Shown piece by piece: positions 16,162 through 25,636 of a stretch of DNA of 64,000 nt (positions are counted from its first letter, which is position 1; each line of letters starts with the position of its first letter). Source of the stretch: Paenibacillus spongiae (lineage in GTDB: Bacteria > Bacillota > Bacilli > Paenibacillales > Paenibacillaceae). Position numbers and translations under genes: made by a program. The notes beneath the pieces were generated by a model. That model searched no databases and had not been told where the DNA came from. It saw only the letters and a program-made list of their open reading frames with translations. Location of the stretch: positions 6,590,501-6,654,500 of the forward strand of contig NZ_CP091430.1 of assembly GCF_024734895.1 (NCBI RefSeq), written 5' to 3'.

Positions 16162-19001
16162 CGCAATCCCTCCGAGAGTCCGTATTCCCGACGGTACCTG
16201 GCAATTTCCCGTCTGATGCTGTCCACCGCTTGCTCCATTTCCTCGCGGTAATGCCCTTTATCAATGACGGTACCGGTCCACGCGTTCGTCAATTCTCTCC
16301 CGGTCATATACGAGCCACCGGGAACGAACGGAACGCCTTTGAACCATCTCAGCTGCTCCAGGACGACTTCCTTATCCTGCGGCGTCCATGGCGTCAGCGC
16401 CACCACTTCCGGATTCGCGGAATACCATCTGAATTCGATGCCGTAGTTATTCTCCAGGTCGTTCGCGAATTGCGCCTGCGTCTCGGTGGACATCCACCAT
16501 TTCACGAATTCCCACGCCCGTTCTTGCCGCTGCTCATCCGTCTTCATCATCATGACGCCCCGCACGTCGCCGCCATGCCATCTGACATTGGTGCCGGTGC
16601 TGTCGATCGTGCCGGGTATCGGCGATATTTTCCATTTTGAGGAAATCTCGGGAGCCGCCAGCCGGAACAACAAATAGTCGCTCATGCCGGATATGCCGAT
16701 CGGAACGTCCCCCTGCCGGAAATGCTGGTAGAAGCTCGTGATGACCTGGGGCAAATTATATTTGACGTACAGGTCCGTCATATACTTGAAGGCAGCGAAG
16801 CCTTTGGGCGTATCGAAGCCGACGTCCGCACCGTCTGCGGTGTAGGGATCGACTCCGTGCTGATAGAAGAACGTCAGCCAGTCGCCCTGCGGCGCCCAGA
16901 AATTCATATTGTTCTGCTGCAGGGAAGGAATGATCTGCTTGACCTCCTCCCATGTCTGCGGAACCTTGATGTTGTTCCGGTTCAGGATATCCTCCCGGTA
17001 ATACATGAGGCTCATGGTCGCTTCTTCCGGCAATGCGTAGTCGCCGCCGTTATAGTGAAACGGAATCGCCGTCCCCGGCGAGATCCGGCCGCTAATTTCG
17101 GCGAATTCCGGGAAGTCGTTCAGCTTCACGACCGCGTTTCGCAATGCGAAATTGAACGGCGTATCCATCGAGGCGCCGGTCACGACGTCCGGCTGCTTGC
17201 CTGCGGCGTTCGCCAGCACGAGCACGTCCGCGCCCGGAATATAGTTGATGTTGACCTTGTAGCCCGTCAGCGGTGTGAAATATTCATTCGCATATTGCTG
17301 CATCAAGTCGACGTAGTCCCGGTTGCGCTGCACCCAAACCTCGATCGAGCCCTTGGAGCCTTTCTTCGTGTCGTAATCATTCGTAAAGGAAGCGAAAAAG
17401 CTCTTGAAGAAATAGCTTGTCGCCTTCCACATGCCTGCTTTCGCGTCGGGGAATCGTTCATCCGTGCTCTTCACGGTCAAATAGTCGACGAGCAGCGGTT
17501 GAAACGCCAGACTTGCCGCAAAGTTGGCCACGTTTGCCTGTATTCTGCTGAGCGAATCGACGCTCCTCGGAATGTCGTTCAGATCGGCCGCATAGCTTCT
17601 CAGCCGGGCTGCATCCGTTCCCAGCACGTCGAACCCGCTCTTGGCGGAGCCGGTGAGCGCAGAGAGGGCGGCAATTTGCTTCTCGATTTCCTCCGCCATG
17701 CCGGTCAGCCTCTGATCTAGATCGGGAATATATTTCTTCAAGTCGTACCGCTTGAACAAGTCGATCTGTTTGTCCGTCGATATGCCTGTAATCCGCTTGA
17801 TCTCCAGATCGGTCTCGTTCAGCGCGTCCGCCATTTGCAGCAGCGCCCCATGGATCTCCTGATACGGCTCGGACGTAACGGACAGCCGGATCCGATGCTT
17901 GCCCTTCGTGAGATAGAAGCTGTAAGGCTCCTCGTCCCCGAGCGTCTTGATCGCCCATGACGCGCTGAAGGGGAAGGAGACGTTCAGCATTTCCCGGAAC
18001 GGCGCATGACCGTCGATCTCGACGATCCGGAAGGAGCTGAGCGCATTGTTGTCGCTCTGCTTGTACTTGATGCCGAGCTGGTACACGCCGTCCTCGGGCG
18101 TCTCGATCTCCCATTCCGCCCACTGCCCGGGATGTCTCCATGACAGCCCTCCAATGGCGTTGTATATTCGTTTCCCGTAAGCTTCAGGGCTTACGCCCGC
18201 CTCGGAAATGCCGAAGAGCTGAATGCCTTTGGATGAAACCAGCGCCGGATTCTCGCCCTCGACCGTCTGAATGAACGATGCCGGCGACGTGCTGGGAGGC
18301 TGTCCGGACGCATACTCGTCATAGGCCGGATACGGCTCGGGCGAACGGACGATCAGCCTGGCGATCGCCACGCTGCCTCTGATTCCGGTCAGCTTTACAG
18401 AGTTGACGCCTTGCTCGAACGGAAACTTGAGCGGAGTGCTCGTCATGCCGGACTTGTCCCGGACCGGCTCCGTCAGCCATTCTTTGACGGCCAGCTGCTT
18501 GGGCCGCTTCTCGTTCCCTGCGGCATCCTTGACGAACGGATACGCATCGTACCGGTACCGCTGCCCGAGAATGAAGGATTCGTTGCCTGCATAGGCGGGC
18601 GCTCCGTTGATGAGCAAACCTCTTTCAATCGTTTCGGTATACGCGTTCGTATCCGCGTATTCCACATACACGTTATAGAAGCCGCCTACCGGGACGGTAA
18701 CGGCATATTCCACCTCGCCGGCTGCGCTATCCCATAGAAGCACATTCGATTTGTCCTCCCATTCGCCGGCACGTATGCCGTCGCCGGATATGGCAGCAAA
18801 CCGTCCCCCCTCGACTTCAATCCTCTGGCCGGCCGTGTCTGCGGTGCCCGCCCGTTCGAGCTCCTTCACCATTACCGGGTAAACCTCTGTGCTCGGCTGT
18901 TTTTCCGTTTGCGCAACCGAATGCGGCGGAAACACGGACCCCAGCACAAAGAGACACAATAAGGGCACCATCTTCTTGAACGGAATCAATTTTCGTTTCA
19001 C
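16158..19001 (-). CDS. Extracellular solute-binding protein fused to carbohydrate-binding-like domains
   Basis: Protein of 947 aa, about twice the usual length for a sugar-binding protein. After a signal peptide (cleavage near VAQ) come two beta-sandwich segments resembling CBM6/35 modules: about 40-220 (with GGFYNVYVEYADTNAY) and about 240-395 (with HPGQWAEWEIETPEDGVYQL). A helical linker (about 400-510) leads to a family 1 solute-binding domain (about 540-930; GYKVNINYIPGADVLVLANA, GRISPGTAIPFHYNGGDYAL). No lipobox Cys is seen, so the signal helix may act as an anchor or the protein is released. The start is GTG at 19001, or possibly TTG 12 nt later; the AAGGGAG site fits the latter better. 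Confidence 0.8.
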   Translation of the reverse strand: MKRKLIPFKKMVPLLCLFVLGSVFPPHSVAQTEKQPSTEVYPVMVKELERAGTADTAGQRIEVEGGRFAAISGDGIRAGEWEDKSNVLLWDSAAGEVEYAVTVPVGGFYNVYVEYADTNAYTETIERGLLINGAPAYAGNESFILGQRYRYDAYPFVKDAAGNEKRPKQLAVKEWLTEPVRDKSGMTSTPLKFPFEQGVNSVKLTGIRGSVAIARLIVRSPEPYPAYDEYASGQPPSTSPASFIQTVEGENPALVSSKGIQLFGISEAGVSPEAYGKRIYNAIGGLSWRHPGQWAEWEIETPEDGVYQLGIKYKQSDNNALSSFRIVEIDGHAPFREMLNVSFPFSASWAIKTLGDEEPYSFYLTKGKHRIRLSVTSEPYQEIHGALLQMADALNETDLEIKRITGISTDKQIDLFKRYDLKKYIPDLDQRLTGMAEEIEKQIAALSALTGSAKSGFDVLGTDAARLRSYAADLNDIPRSVDSLSRIQANVANFAASLAFQPLLVDYLTVKSTDERFPDAKAGMWKATSYFFKSFFASFTNDYDTKKGSKGSIEVWVQRNRDYVDLMQQYANEYFTPLTGYKVNINYIPGADVLVLANAAGKQPDVVTGASMDTPFNFALRNAVVKLNDFPEFAEISGRISPGTAIPFHYNGGDYALPEEATMSLMYYREDILNRNNIKVPQTWEEVKQIIPSLQQNNMNFWAPQGDWLTFFYQHGVDPYTADGADVGFDTPKGFAAFKYMTDLYVKYNLPQVITSFYQHFRQGDVPIGISGMSDYLLFRLAAPEISSKWKISPIPGTIDSTGTNVRWHGGDVRGVMMMKTDEQRQERAWEFVKWWMSTETQAQFANDLENNYGIEFRWYSANPEVVALTPWTPQDKEVVLEQLRWFKGVPFVPGGSYMTGRELTNAWTGTVIDKGHYREEMEQAVDSIRREIARYRREYGLSEGLR

Positions 19002-19005
19002 TCCC

Positions 19006-20118
19006 TTACTGGATGCGGGTTCCCGTGTTCGGGTCGAAGAACAAAAATTTAGCCAGATTGACGCTCAGCGTGACGCTCTCGCCCTCGTTGAACCGGGTTT
19101 CGGCCCCGGTTCGGACAATGACGCTTCCGGCGTTGCCCAGATCGACATGCACATGGCGATCCGCCCCGACAAGCTCCGTTACCTCTACCTTCCCTGTGAA
19201 CGCATTATCTCCGCCGGAGCCCGCTCCGCGTTCGATCCGCATTTGCTCGGGCCGGATGCCGCCAAGAACCGAGTGGACCTTCCGGCGTTCAAGCTGTACC
19301 GCGATGTCGCGGGGAATAGACAGCGACATCGTCTTGTTCTCGAAGAAGCAGCCGTCCGGCCGCCATTCGATGCTGCCCGGAATGAAATTCATCGGCGGAT
19401 TGCCGATAAACCCGCCTACGAACGTATTGGCCGGATAGTTGTACACATCCTCGGGCGTGCCGACCTGCTGAATGACGCCTTTATCCATAATCACGATTCT
19501 GTCTGCCATCGTCATCGCTTCGATCTGATCGTGGGTTACATATATCGTGGTCGCATTCAACGTTTTGTGGAGCTTGATAATTTCGATCCGCATTTGCACG
19601 CGCATCTTCGCATCGAGATTGGAGAGCGGTTCATCCATTAGAAACACTCTCGGATCGCGAACGATCGCGCGCCCCAGCGCAACCCGCTGGCGCTGTCCGC
19701 CGGACACCTGGCGCGGATACCTTTCAAGCAGATGGTCGATCTCCAAATTTTTGGCCGTCCGCTTTACTTTCTCCTCGATCAAATATTTTTGAATTCTGCC
19801 GACTCTGAGGCCGAAGGCGATATTTTCGAAGTTGCTGAGGCTGGGATATAACGCGTAATTCTGAAAGACCATCGATACGTTGCGCTCTTTGGGCGTCAAA
19901 TCGTTGACAAGCTGATCGTCAATGTAAATCTCCCCCTGCGAGGCGCTCTCGAGGCCCGCGATCATGCGAAGCGTCGTCGATTTGCCGCAGCCCGACGGAC
20001 CGATCAGGGCAACGAACTCACGATCGGCTATGTCCAATTCGAAGTCCTGCACCGCCGGCGACACATGCTTGGCGCCCGGATACCTTTTCCACAAGTTTCT
20101 GAGTACGACTCTCGCCAA
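19006..20118 (-). CDS. Sugar ABC transporter ATP-binding protein (MsmX/UgpC/MalK type)
   Basis: ATPase of 370 aa with Walker A GPSGCGKSTT, signature VSGGQRQRVAL, Walker B VFLMDEPLSNLD and the His switch YVTHDQIEAM. The C-terminal TOBE-like regulatory domain (about 240-370) reads VHSVLGGIRPEQMRIE. It is the only ATPase in the operon, so it presumably energises both permease pairs, as MsmX does in Bacillus. The start is TTG behind GGGGAGAGAAAG. Confidence 0.92.
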   Translation of the reverse strand: MARVVLRNLWKRYPGAKHVSPAVQDFELDIADREFVALIGPSGCGKSTTLRMIAGLESASQGEIYIDDQLVNDLTPKERNVSMVFQNYALYPSLSNFENIAFGLRVGRIQKYLIEEKVKRTAKNLEIDHLLERYPRQVSGGQRQRVALGRAIVRDPRVFLMDEPLSNLDAKMRVQMRIEIIKLHKTLNATTIYVTHDQIEAMTMADRIVIMDKGVIQQVGTPEDVYNYPANTFVGGFIGNPPMNFIPGSIEWRPDGCFFENKTMSLSIPRDIAVQLERRKVHSVLGGIRPEQMRIERGAGSGGDNAFTGKVEVTELVGADRHVHVDLGNAGSVIVRTGAETRFNEGESVTLSVNLAKFLFFDPNTGTRIQ

Positions 20119-20180
20119 CTTTCTCTCCCCTTATCATCCGAGTCGGTGAAGCGCCGCCTTTCCGCAGCCGCATGAGGGCG

Positions 20181-20212
20181 CAGCGGGCCGTATAAGCTCG
20201 ATCGGCCCGCTG
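20181..20212 (-). other. Intercistronic hairpin between binding protein and ATPase genes
   Basis: CAGCGGGCCG (20181-20190) pairs perfectly with CGGCCCGCTG (20203-20212). There is no T run, so it is more likely an mRNA-stability or processing hairpin at the 3' end of the binding-protein message than a full terminator. Confidence 0.7.
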
Positions 20213-20235
20213 CTCTTCATGCTAAGGAATTGCGG

Positions 20236-21696
20236 TTATTTCGATTTGTAATAGGTGGTGTTCATGACCTGATCCAGGTCCTTCAGCATATCCGGAATTT
20301 GCACTTTGCCTGCTGCGACGTCCGGGAGTCTGGCGGTCATTTCATTAAGGGCAGTCTGACCGAAGCCGCCGTAGTCGACGATCTTGGCATCCTGCATCGC
20401 TCTGACGAACCCGTCGAGAGCGGACTGGTTTTCCTCCGCCGTCTTGAATTGCACGTTGATTGCCGGAATGCCGACCGGGAATATCGGCTCGTTCGGGCTG
20501 AGCGTAAGCGGACTCGTAATGCCCGTTTTCGGATCCTTCATTTTCGCATTTTCGTAGAAATGCTTGCTTGTCACGATCTGGATATATTTCATCGCCAGCT
20601 CTTTCTTCTCCGAAGTCGGGAAGACGGCCATCGTAATGCCGTAAGCGATAGCGCCTCTGCCCCCGGGACCTTGCGGCTGCCGGACAACCGTCCAGTTGAA
20701 GGAGTTCTTCTTCGTATCGTTATTGTAAGGCTGCCCCCATAACGACCATGGCACCATGCCGGCATGGCCTTTGTGCCAATAAGCGGACCATGGGTCGGCA
20801 ATGCCGAATTTGGACATCTCTTCCGCCGTGAAGGCGATGTTGCTCTTCGTCGTATACTCGATCCACTTCTCCACCGCCTGAATCGCGTTCGGCTCTTCGG
20901 CGAAGCTGGAGACCGGCTTCCCGTCCACCGTCTTGACCCCTTTGACGCCATAAGCCTCCAGGAAGGAGAACAGCAGCCACGGATCTACGGGGTTCGGGTT
21001 GGAGCCCGTAATCCCGTTCGCCTTGTCGACCATCTGTTTGTTGATTTCGATGAACTCGTCGACCGTCCAATCGTCCGTCGGCACCGGAACGCCCATCTTC
21101 TCGAATAGATCCGTATTGATCATCCAGGTTTGCGGCAAGGTCATCCACGTAATGCCGTAGGTCTCCCCGCCGATCTTGTTCATATCGAGCGCAGCCGGAT
21201 TCAGCGTCTCGACATAACTCGGATTCGCATCGAGCAGGCTGCCGAGAGGCTCGATATATTTCTTACTGATCAGATCCGGGATATCGCCTGGAACGGTGAC
21301 GTACAAATCGGGCGTATTCCCTGCAGCGATCGCCTTGGTCAGCTCATCCGGCGCATATTCCTCATGCACGATGTCCAGCTGCTTCAGCTTCAGGTTGGGG
21401 TAAAATTCTTTGAAATAATCGTATACGCCGCCCAGATCCGGGTCCGAAGCGTTCAGCTGCCCCATCACGACAAGCGTCGTGAGCTCGCCCTTCACATCCG
21501 GGATCAGTCCATCCCCGGCCGCTTCCGGAGCTGTCTTCTCCCCGTCCTTCTTATCTTCCGACGGCTTATCGTCGGCGACAGGCTCCTTGTTGCCCGAATT
21601 ATTCGGTTTCTCGGACGAGTTCCCGGAACAACCTGCGAGTACGGCGGTAACAAGCATGAGAATCAACGATAATGCGATCCACTTCTTTGCTTTCAA
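20236..21696 (-). CDS. Extracellular solute-binding lipoprotein (sugar ABC transporter)
   Basis: Protein of 486 aa. The signal peptide LILMLVTAVLAGC gives a clear lipobox, followed by a Ser/Asn/Lys-rich linker. The rest is a family 1 binding protein (ELTTLVVMGQLNASDPDLGG; FLEAYGVKGVKTVDGK; GRGAIAYGITMAVFPTSEKK). The open frame extends to 21861, but a TTG at 21696 has GGGAGGGG 6 nt upstream and begins the signal peptide, so it is chosen. This is the second binding protein of the operon; the 947-aa one is the other. Confidence 0.92.
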   Translation of the reverse strand: MKAKKWIALSLILMLVTAVLAGCSGNSSEKPNNSGNKEPVADDKPSEDKKDGEKTAPEAAGDGLIPDVKGELTTLVVMGQLNASDPDLGGVYDYFKEFYPNLKLKQLDIVHEEYAPDELTKAIAAGNTPDLYVTVPGDIPDLISKKYIEPLGSLLDANPSYVETLNPAALDMNKIGGETYGITWMTLPQTWMINTDLFEKMGVPVPTDDWTVDEFIEINKQMVDKANGITGSNPNPVDPWLLFSFLEAYGVKGVKTVDGKPVSSFAEEPNAIQAVEKWIEYTTKSNIAFTAEEMSKFGIADPWSAYWHKGHAGMVPWSLWGQPYNNDTKKNSFNWTVVRQPQGPGGRGAIAYGITMAVFPTSEKKELAMKYIQIVTSKHFYENAKMKDPKTGITSPLTLSPNEPIFPVGIPAINVQFKTAEENQSALDGFVRAMQDAKIVDYGGFGQTALNEMTARLPDVAAGKVQIPDMLKDLDQVMNTTYYKSK

Positions 21697-21779
21697 AATA
21701 AGCCCTCCCCATGATTTGGATGATACCAATCGCAATCGATAACCAAGAGCTGAGTATGAGGCATAATCGCGAAGACAGG

Positions 21780-22883
21780 TTAAGCCGTGTTCGCCGAAAG
21801 CCGCTTCATCCTGGCCGCAGCGAGCATCGTGACGCCGCTTTCCATCACGTACCATGGCCATGGATGACCCCGTTCGATGAATGCTGCTTGGGCCGATTCA
21901 AGAAACTGGACGGTTCGCTCCGCATCGCCCATGACGGCCGACGTATAGGCAAGAAGCGCCCACGGGAACGAATCCCGCTTATTTAGCTGCGGCCATTGCG
22001 GAAAATGCGCGTTGAAGCTGGCGTACAGCCTCCTCGCCCGCTCACTCTCCGGCGGGAGCATCCCCGTCCAGATCGGGAACAGCTGGGCTGTCGCATCCGG
22101 ATAGAATCGGCCCCATTCCGGCTCAAGCAGCGAGCCGTCTTCGTTCTTCGCATAGGCATACGCTTGCAGCGATTCATTCCAGAGCCCGGTTTGAATGCCT
22201 GCTGCCACCTCATCTTTATGGTGCCGGTAGAAGGCCGCCTCGGTCCTATCGCCGAATACCTCGCTGCAGATCCATTCCATATCGGCCAAGCCTTCGTAAA
22301 CCTCGGCATTGTCCATCAAATATTTGACCCGGTAGCTCGGTTTCGCCCAAGTCAATCCGTCGGACTGCTTCGTGGCAAGCATTGCGCCCGCTATCAGAGC
22401 AATATCGCTTCGGCGCTCCAGCAGGTAAGCGGTATCGCCAGTCGTTTCCGCATATTTGCGCAGCACGTTCAGAAACGTTGAAGCATATGAGTCGGTCGAG
22501 TCAAAATCGCCTGTCGCAGTGAAGGTAAGCCGGTCCGCTGCGACCGTATGATCGAATACGGCGCCTGCAGGCGCCGTCTCGGTCGCCGTTCGGATCAGAC
22601 GGGAGAAATACCAGTCCATATACTTGCGCACAACGGGCGAATGCTCCGGCTGTTCCAGCAGACCCAGCAGCGCGAGATGCGTGAAGTACGGGATGACCCG
22701 ATATTCGCCTCCGTGGCTTGCTAATGGCTCGTTGTACATGGGTATGCAACCGCTTTCAAGTTGCAGCCTTGCGATCCAGTTTGCTTCTTCGCGGAGGATA
22801 TCGTCGTATAAGCTACCGCCTGCCGGTAAACCGGCTTCCGCAGATCGCGATCTTCCGATATCCGTCTTACTGTCGTCCGTCAT
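21780..22883 (-). CDS. Six-hairpin glycosidase-like protein, cytosolic paralogue
   Basis: Protein of 367 aa without a signal peptide, closely related along its whole length to the lipoprotein at 6654-7832. Shared blocks include YRVIPYFTHLALLGLLEQPE, VVRKYMDWYF, GDFDSTDSYASTFL and YPDATAQLFPIWTG. The start ATG follows AAGGAGG. The pair suggests the same linkage is cut or sensed on both sides of the membrane. Family placement as an alpha/alpha-toroid glycosidase is by fold-like pattern, not by a known catalytic motif. Confidence 0.75.
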   Translation of the reverse strand: MTDDSKTDIGRSRSAEAGLPAGGSLYDDILREEANWIARLQLESGCIPMYNEPLASHGGEYRVIPYFTHLALLGLLEQPEHSPVVRKYMDWYFSRLIRTATETAPAGAVFDHTVAADRLTFTATGDFDSTDSYASTFLNVLRKYAETTGDTAYLLERRSDIALIAGAMLATKQSDGLTWAKPSYRVKYLMDNAEVYEGLADMEWICSEVFGDRTEAAFYRHHKDEVAAGIQTGLWNESLQAYAYAKNEDGSLLEPEWGRFYPDATAQLFPIWTGMLPPESERARRLYASFNAHFPQWPQLNKRDSFPWALLAYTSAVMGDAERTVQFLESAQAAFIERGHPWPWYVMESGVTMLAAARMKRLSANTA

Positions 22884-22911
22884 TGTAAGAACCTCCTTCT
22901 TGCTCCGGCGG

Positions 22912-23886
22912 TCATAGTCTGACTACGTCCGATTGCTCGATACTGTCCAGATTGATCGTTCTCCCTAATGCCTGCGCCGATAAAATAAGCGTGCCGATCA
23001 CCGGTGAATACTGCGGACTATATACCTCTGCCAGAGGATCGTACGCACGCAGCGAGTCGGAGAGACTGCGCCTGACCCAATGGGTCGATTGAAACACGCC
23101 GCCCGTCGGGTACACCTTGCGTACCGCCGGTGCGCTTTGCAGGTCAGCCATTTGCTGCAGCACGGATATCGCCAGCTGGGCGAGCTCCGCTCCGGCCTCT
23201 TTCAAGACCAATTGCGCGATGGCATCCCCGTCGTTCGCCGCCCTCTCCACGATGACAGCCAAGTCGGACATGTCGCTTCGCTGAATTTTGTCGGCATGAA
23301 TCTGTTTCTTGACGCCCCAGAACGAAGTTTCGCGGAAATGATCGAGAATGCTGTCATGCAATACCGTTACCGGACCCCGGCCATCGCTGTAGCGTATGCT
23401 CGCCTTGATCGCCTGCAGCCCGATCCAGTAAGCACTTCCTTCGTCACCTAGAATATGTCCGTATCCGCCTGCGACGAGCTCGTTCTCCCCGTCGGAGTAA
23501 TACCCTATGCTACCACCTCCCGCTACAATTAACACCCCGTCGTTCTTCCCTCCGGAAGCGCCGGCCAGATTGGCTTTGACGTCCCCTTCGATGAAAAAAC
23601 GATCGACATGGATGCATTCCCGTACCCAGCTCTTAATCATTTCCTCATGCTCTTTGTGCACACCGCTTATGCTGAGGAACGCAAGCTCCACCTTTTTGGT
23701 CAGAACCGCCTTCTTGAGCAGCTTTTGCAGGGACTGCTGAATGCCCTGCTTCGCCTTGATCTGGCCGTTCAACGTTAGCATATGGTCGATCGGGGGGCCG
23801 CTGGCCAGCAAGCACGCGCCTGTGTCCTGATCGTAGAGACATGATTTGGTCGACGTTTGACCGCCGTCTATACCCAGCAAATACAT
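22912..23886 (-). CDS. BadF/BadG/NAGK-type sugar kinase
   Basis: Protein of 324 aa of the ASKHA fold. The phosphate-1 loop reads LGIDGGQTSTKSCLYD, a glycine-rich loop reads VAGGGSIGYYSDGE, and the NAGK hallmark is GYGHILGDEGSAYWIG. The adenosine motif is VYPTGGVF. These proteins phosphorylate N-acetylglucosamine or related amino sugars. Next to nanE it probably makes the 6-phosphate of an N-acylhexosamine. The start ATG follows GGAGGGA. Confidence 0.85.
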   Translation of the reverse strand: MYLLGIDGGQTSTKSCLYDQDTGACLLASGPPIDHMLTLNGQIKAKQGIQQSLQKLLKKAVLTKKVELAFLSISGVHKEHEEMIKSWVRECIHVDRFFIEGDVKANLAGASGGKNDGVLIVAGGGSIGYYSDGENELVAGGYGHILGDEGSAYWIGLQAIKASIRYSDGRGPVTVLHDSILDHFRETSFWGVKKQIHADKIQRSDMSDLAVIVERAANDGDAIAQLVLKEAGAELAQLAISVLQQMADLQSAPAVRKVYPTGGVFQSTHWVRRSLSDSLRAYDPLAEVYSPQYSPVIGTLILSAQALGRTINLDSIEQSDVVRL

Positions 23887-23982
23887 GGTATCCCTCCGCT
23901 GTAAGTGATCTCGTCCCGGAAGTCGGTTCTATCCGGTGGACGTGCAGCGCTGTATGTTACGCCGCACCTTTCGGACAGACGT

Positions 23983-24654
23983 CTAGATTGCCCTGACAAA
24001 CCGTGCCGTCAATTCCCATGGCGCCGTGATCGAAGTGCCGACCACAACGCTGTGCGCGCCACGAACGCGAATCGCCTCGTGCACTTCCATGGGGCGGGCA
24101 AACCTTCCTTCTCCAATAACCGGAACCTCCACCGCCTGGACCAGCCGTCCGATGAGATCCAGATCCGGCCCTTCCGTCTTATGCGTATAGGACGTATACC
24201 CGGCCATCGTCGTGGCGACGATATCCGCTCCGCAGCGAACCGCCCGCAGCGCATCGTCCACATTCGAAATATCAGCCATGACGGGTACGCCAAGATCGGT
24301 GCGAATGGCTTGAATGAGCGCCAGCAGTTCTTGTTCGTCGGTTCTGGCGTCGAGCGTTGCGTCAATCGCCACGATGTCGGCGCCCGCGTCGACGAGCTTC
24401 TTAGCGCTTTCAAGATCGGGCGTAATGATGCGTATCCCACGTTTGTCGAGTCCTTTATAAATGCCGATCATCGGCAGCGACACCGTCTTCTTGATTTCGC
24501 GGATATCGTCGGCGCCGTTGGCGCGAATGCCGCCCGCATGCGCCATCTGCGCGCTTTCGGCCATCGCCCGCATCATACGGGGATCGCCGTAGAACGGCGT
24601 CCCCGGCCATGCTTGGCAGGATACAATCAGTTTGTTTTTCATGGAAGCTATCAT
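23983..24654 (-). CDS. nanE: N-acylmannosamine-6-phosphate 2-epimerase
   Basis: TIM-barrel epimerase of about 223 aa that converts N-acetylmannosamine-6-phosphate to N-acetylglucosamine-6-phosphate. Family hallmarks are LIVSCQAWPGTPFYGDP, AGGIRANGADDIREIK, LPMIGIYKG, GADIVAIDATLDAR and VPVIGEGRFARPMEVHEAI. Three starts are possible (GTG 24663, ATG 24654, ATG 24642); GAGGAG lies 11 nt before 24654. It sits between the RpiR regulator and the kinase, which points to amino-sugar catabolism. No nanA lyase or nagA/nagB is present in the window. Confidence 0.9.
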   Translation of the reverse strand: MIASMKNKLIVSCQAWPGTPFYGDPRMMRAMAESAQMAHAGGIRANGADDIREIKKTVSLPMIGIYKGLDKRGIRIITPDLESAKKLVDAGADIVAIDATLDARTDEQELLALIQAIRTDLGVPVMADISNVDDALRAVRCGADIVATTMAGYTSYTHKTEGPDLDLIGRLVQAVEVPVIGEGRFARPMEVHEAIRVRGAHSVVVGTSITAPWELTARFVRAI

Positions 24655-24683
24655 CGCGTGCACAGCTCCTCGTCCAGAATGGT

Positions 24684-25568
24684 TTAGTACAATTTATCGA
24701 GAATCGAATCCGTCGTTTTCCACAGCAGCTTCTTCTTGGACTCGGCCTGCTGCTCCGAGAGAAGGAGCGTCAGCATGACGACCAGAAGCTCGATGACGTA
24801 CAGGATCGATGCTTTGCTCTTGAAGCTCCCGATCCCCGTAATGCTCGACAACCGCGATGCGCACACGAGCCGGATATCCGATACTTCCGTGATCGGCGTT
24901 TTTCCTTGCCCTGTTATGCATATGGTCGTTGCGCCGTTTGCTCTGGCGGACCGCATCGAGGCGACGATATCTTTCGTGCTGCCCTGCTGCGAAATGCCGA
25001 TCGCAACATCGCGCTCGTCAAGGTGGGCCGCAAGCATCGACTGCAAATGAATATCGATCTGGGCATCGGCCGTCAGCCCGATCCCCATCAGCTTGATCTT
25101 CAGAAGCTGTGCCATCGGTCCCGATTCTCCAACTCCGAGAATGATGATTCTACGGGCCGAAGCAAGCTTTGACACCGCTTGGTCAACCGCATCGCGGTCG
25201 ATGTGGCCACCGGCATCCACGATGCTGTTTGCGGCCGATTGCGCCATTTGTTTGGACAAGCTCATCTCTTCTTGATCTTCGTTCGCAGGATTCGTCCGTT
25301 CCGTATCCTGGGCCAGACGAATCTTCAGCTCTTGAAACCCGCGCAGCCCGATCGTCCGGCAAAACTTGGTTACCGTCGATTGCGCAATCTCCAGCTCTTC
25401 GGCCACCTGCGTAACCGAGTTGTACATAATTTGTTCCGGCACGTTCAGCACGTAGTCGGCAATCCGCTTCTCCGTCGCGCTCAAGCTCGTGTAAGCGCTT
25501 TGAATCTGGGCAGACAATGTAGAATTGTCAGGCATGAAATCATGTTCATCGTTAGTCTTATTCGCCAT
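24684..25568 (-). CDS. MurR/RpiR family transcriptional regulator
   Basis: Protein of 294 aa. The N-terminal RpiR HTH covers about 12-90 (LSATEKRIADYVLNVPEQIM, VAEELEIAQSTVTKFCR) and the SIS sugar-phosphate domain about 125-270 (IIILGVGESGPMAQLLKIKL, AIGISQQGSTKDIVASM). MurR-type members sense amino-sugar phosphates. It is the first gene of the minus-strand operon, 20-30 bp before nanE. A promoter and paired A/T-rich repeats lie directly upstream. Confidence 0.9.
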   Translation of the reverse strand: MANKTNDEHDFMPDNSTLSAQIQSAYTSLSATEKRIADYVLNVPEQIMYNSVTQVAEELEIAQSTVTKFCRTIGLRGFQELKIRLAQDTERTNPANEDQEEMSLSKQMAQSAANSIVDAGGHIDRDAVDQAVSKLASARRIIILGVGESGPMAQLLKIKLMGIGLTADAQIDIHLQSMLAAHLDERDVAIGISQQGSTKDIVASMRSARANGATTICITGQGKTPITEVSDIRLVCASRLSSITGIGSFKSKASILYVIELLVVMLTLLLSEQQAESKKKLLWKTTDSILDKLY

Positions 25569-25607
25569 ATCCGCATACCACCTGACTGATCGAGATTAGA
25601 TGACTAC

Positions 25608-25636
25608 AGTATAAGGGGGCATGAAATATTTGGCAA
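25608..25636 (-). promoter_or_regulatory. Promoter of the rpiR-led operon
   Basis: The minus strand reads TTGCCA (25636-25631), 17 bp, TATACT (25613-25608), a near-consensus sigma-A promoter 40-70 bp upstream of the regulator start. Confidence 0.75.

Noticed and set aside
20236..21861. 541-aa form of the binding lipoprotein
   Set aside because: The extra N-terminus is Arg-rich and would bury the signal peptide; the TTG at 21696 has a strong ribosome site.
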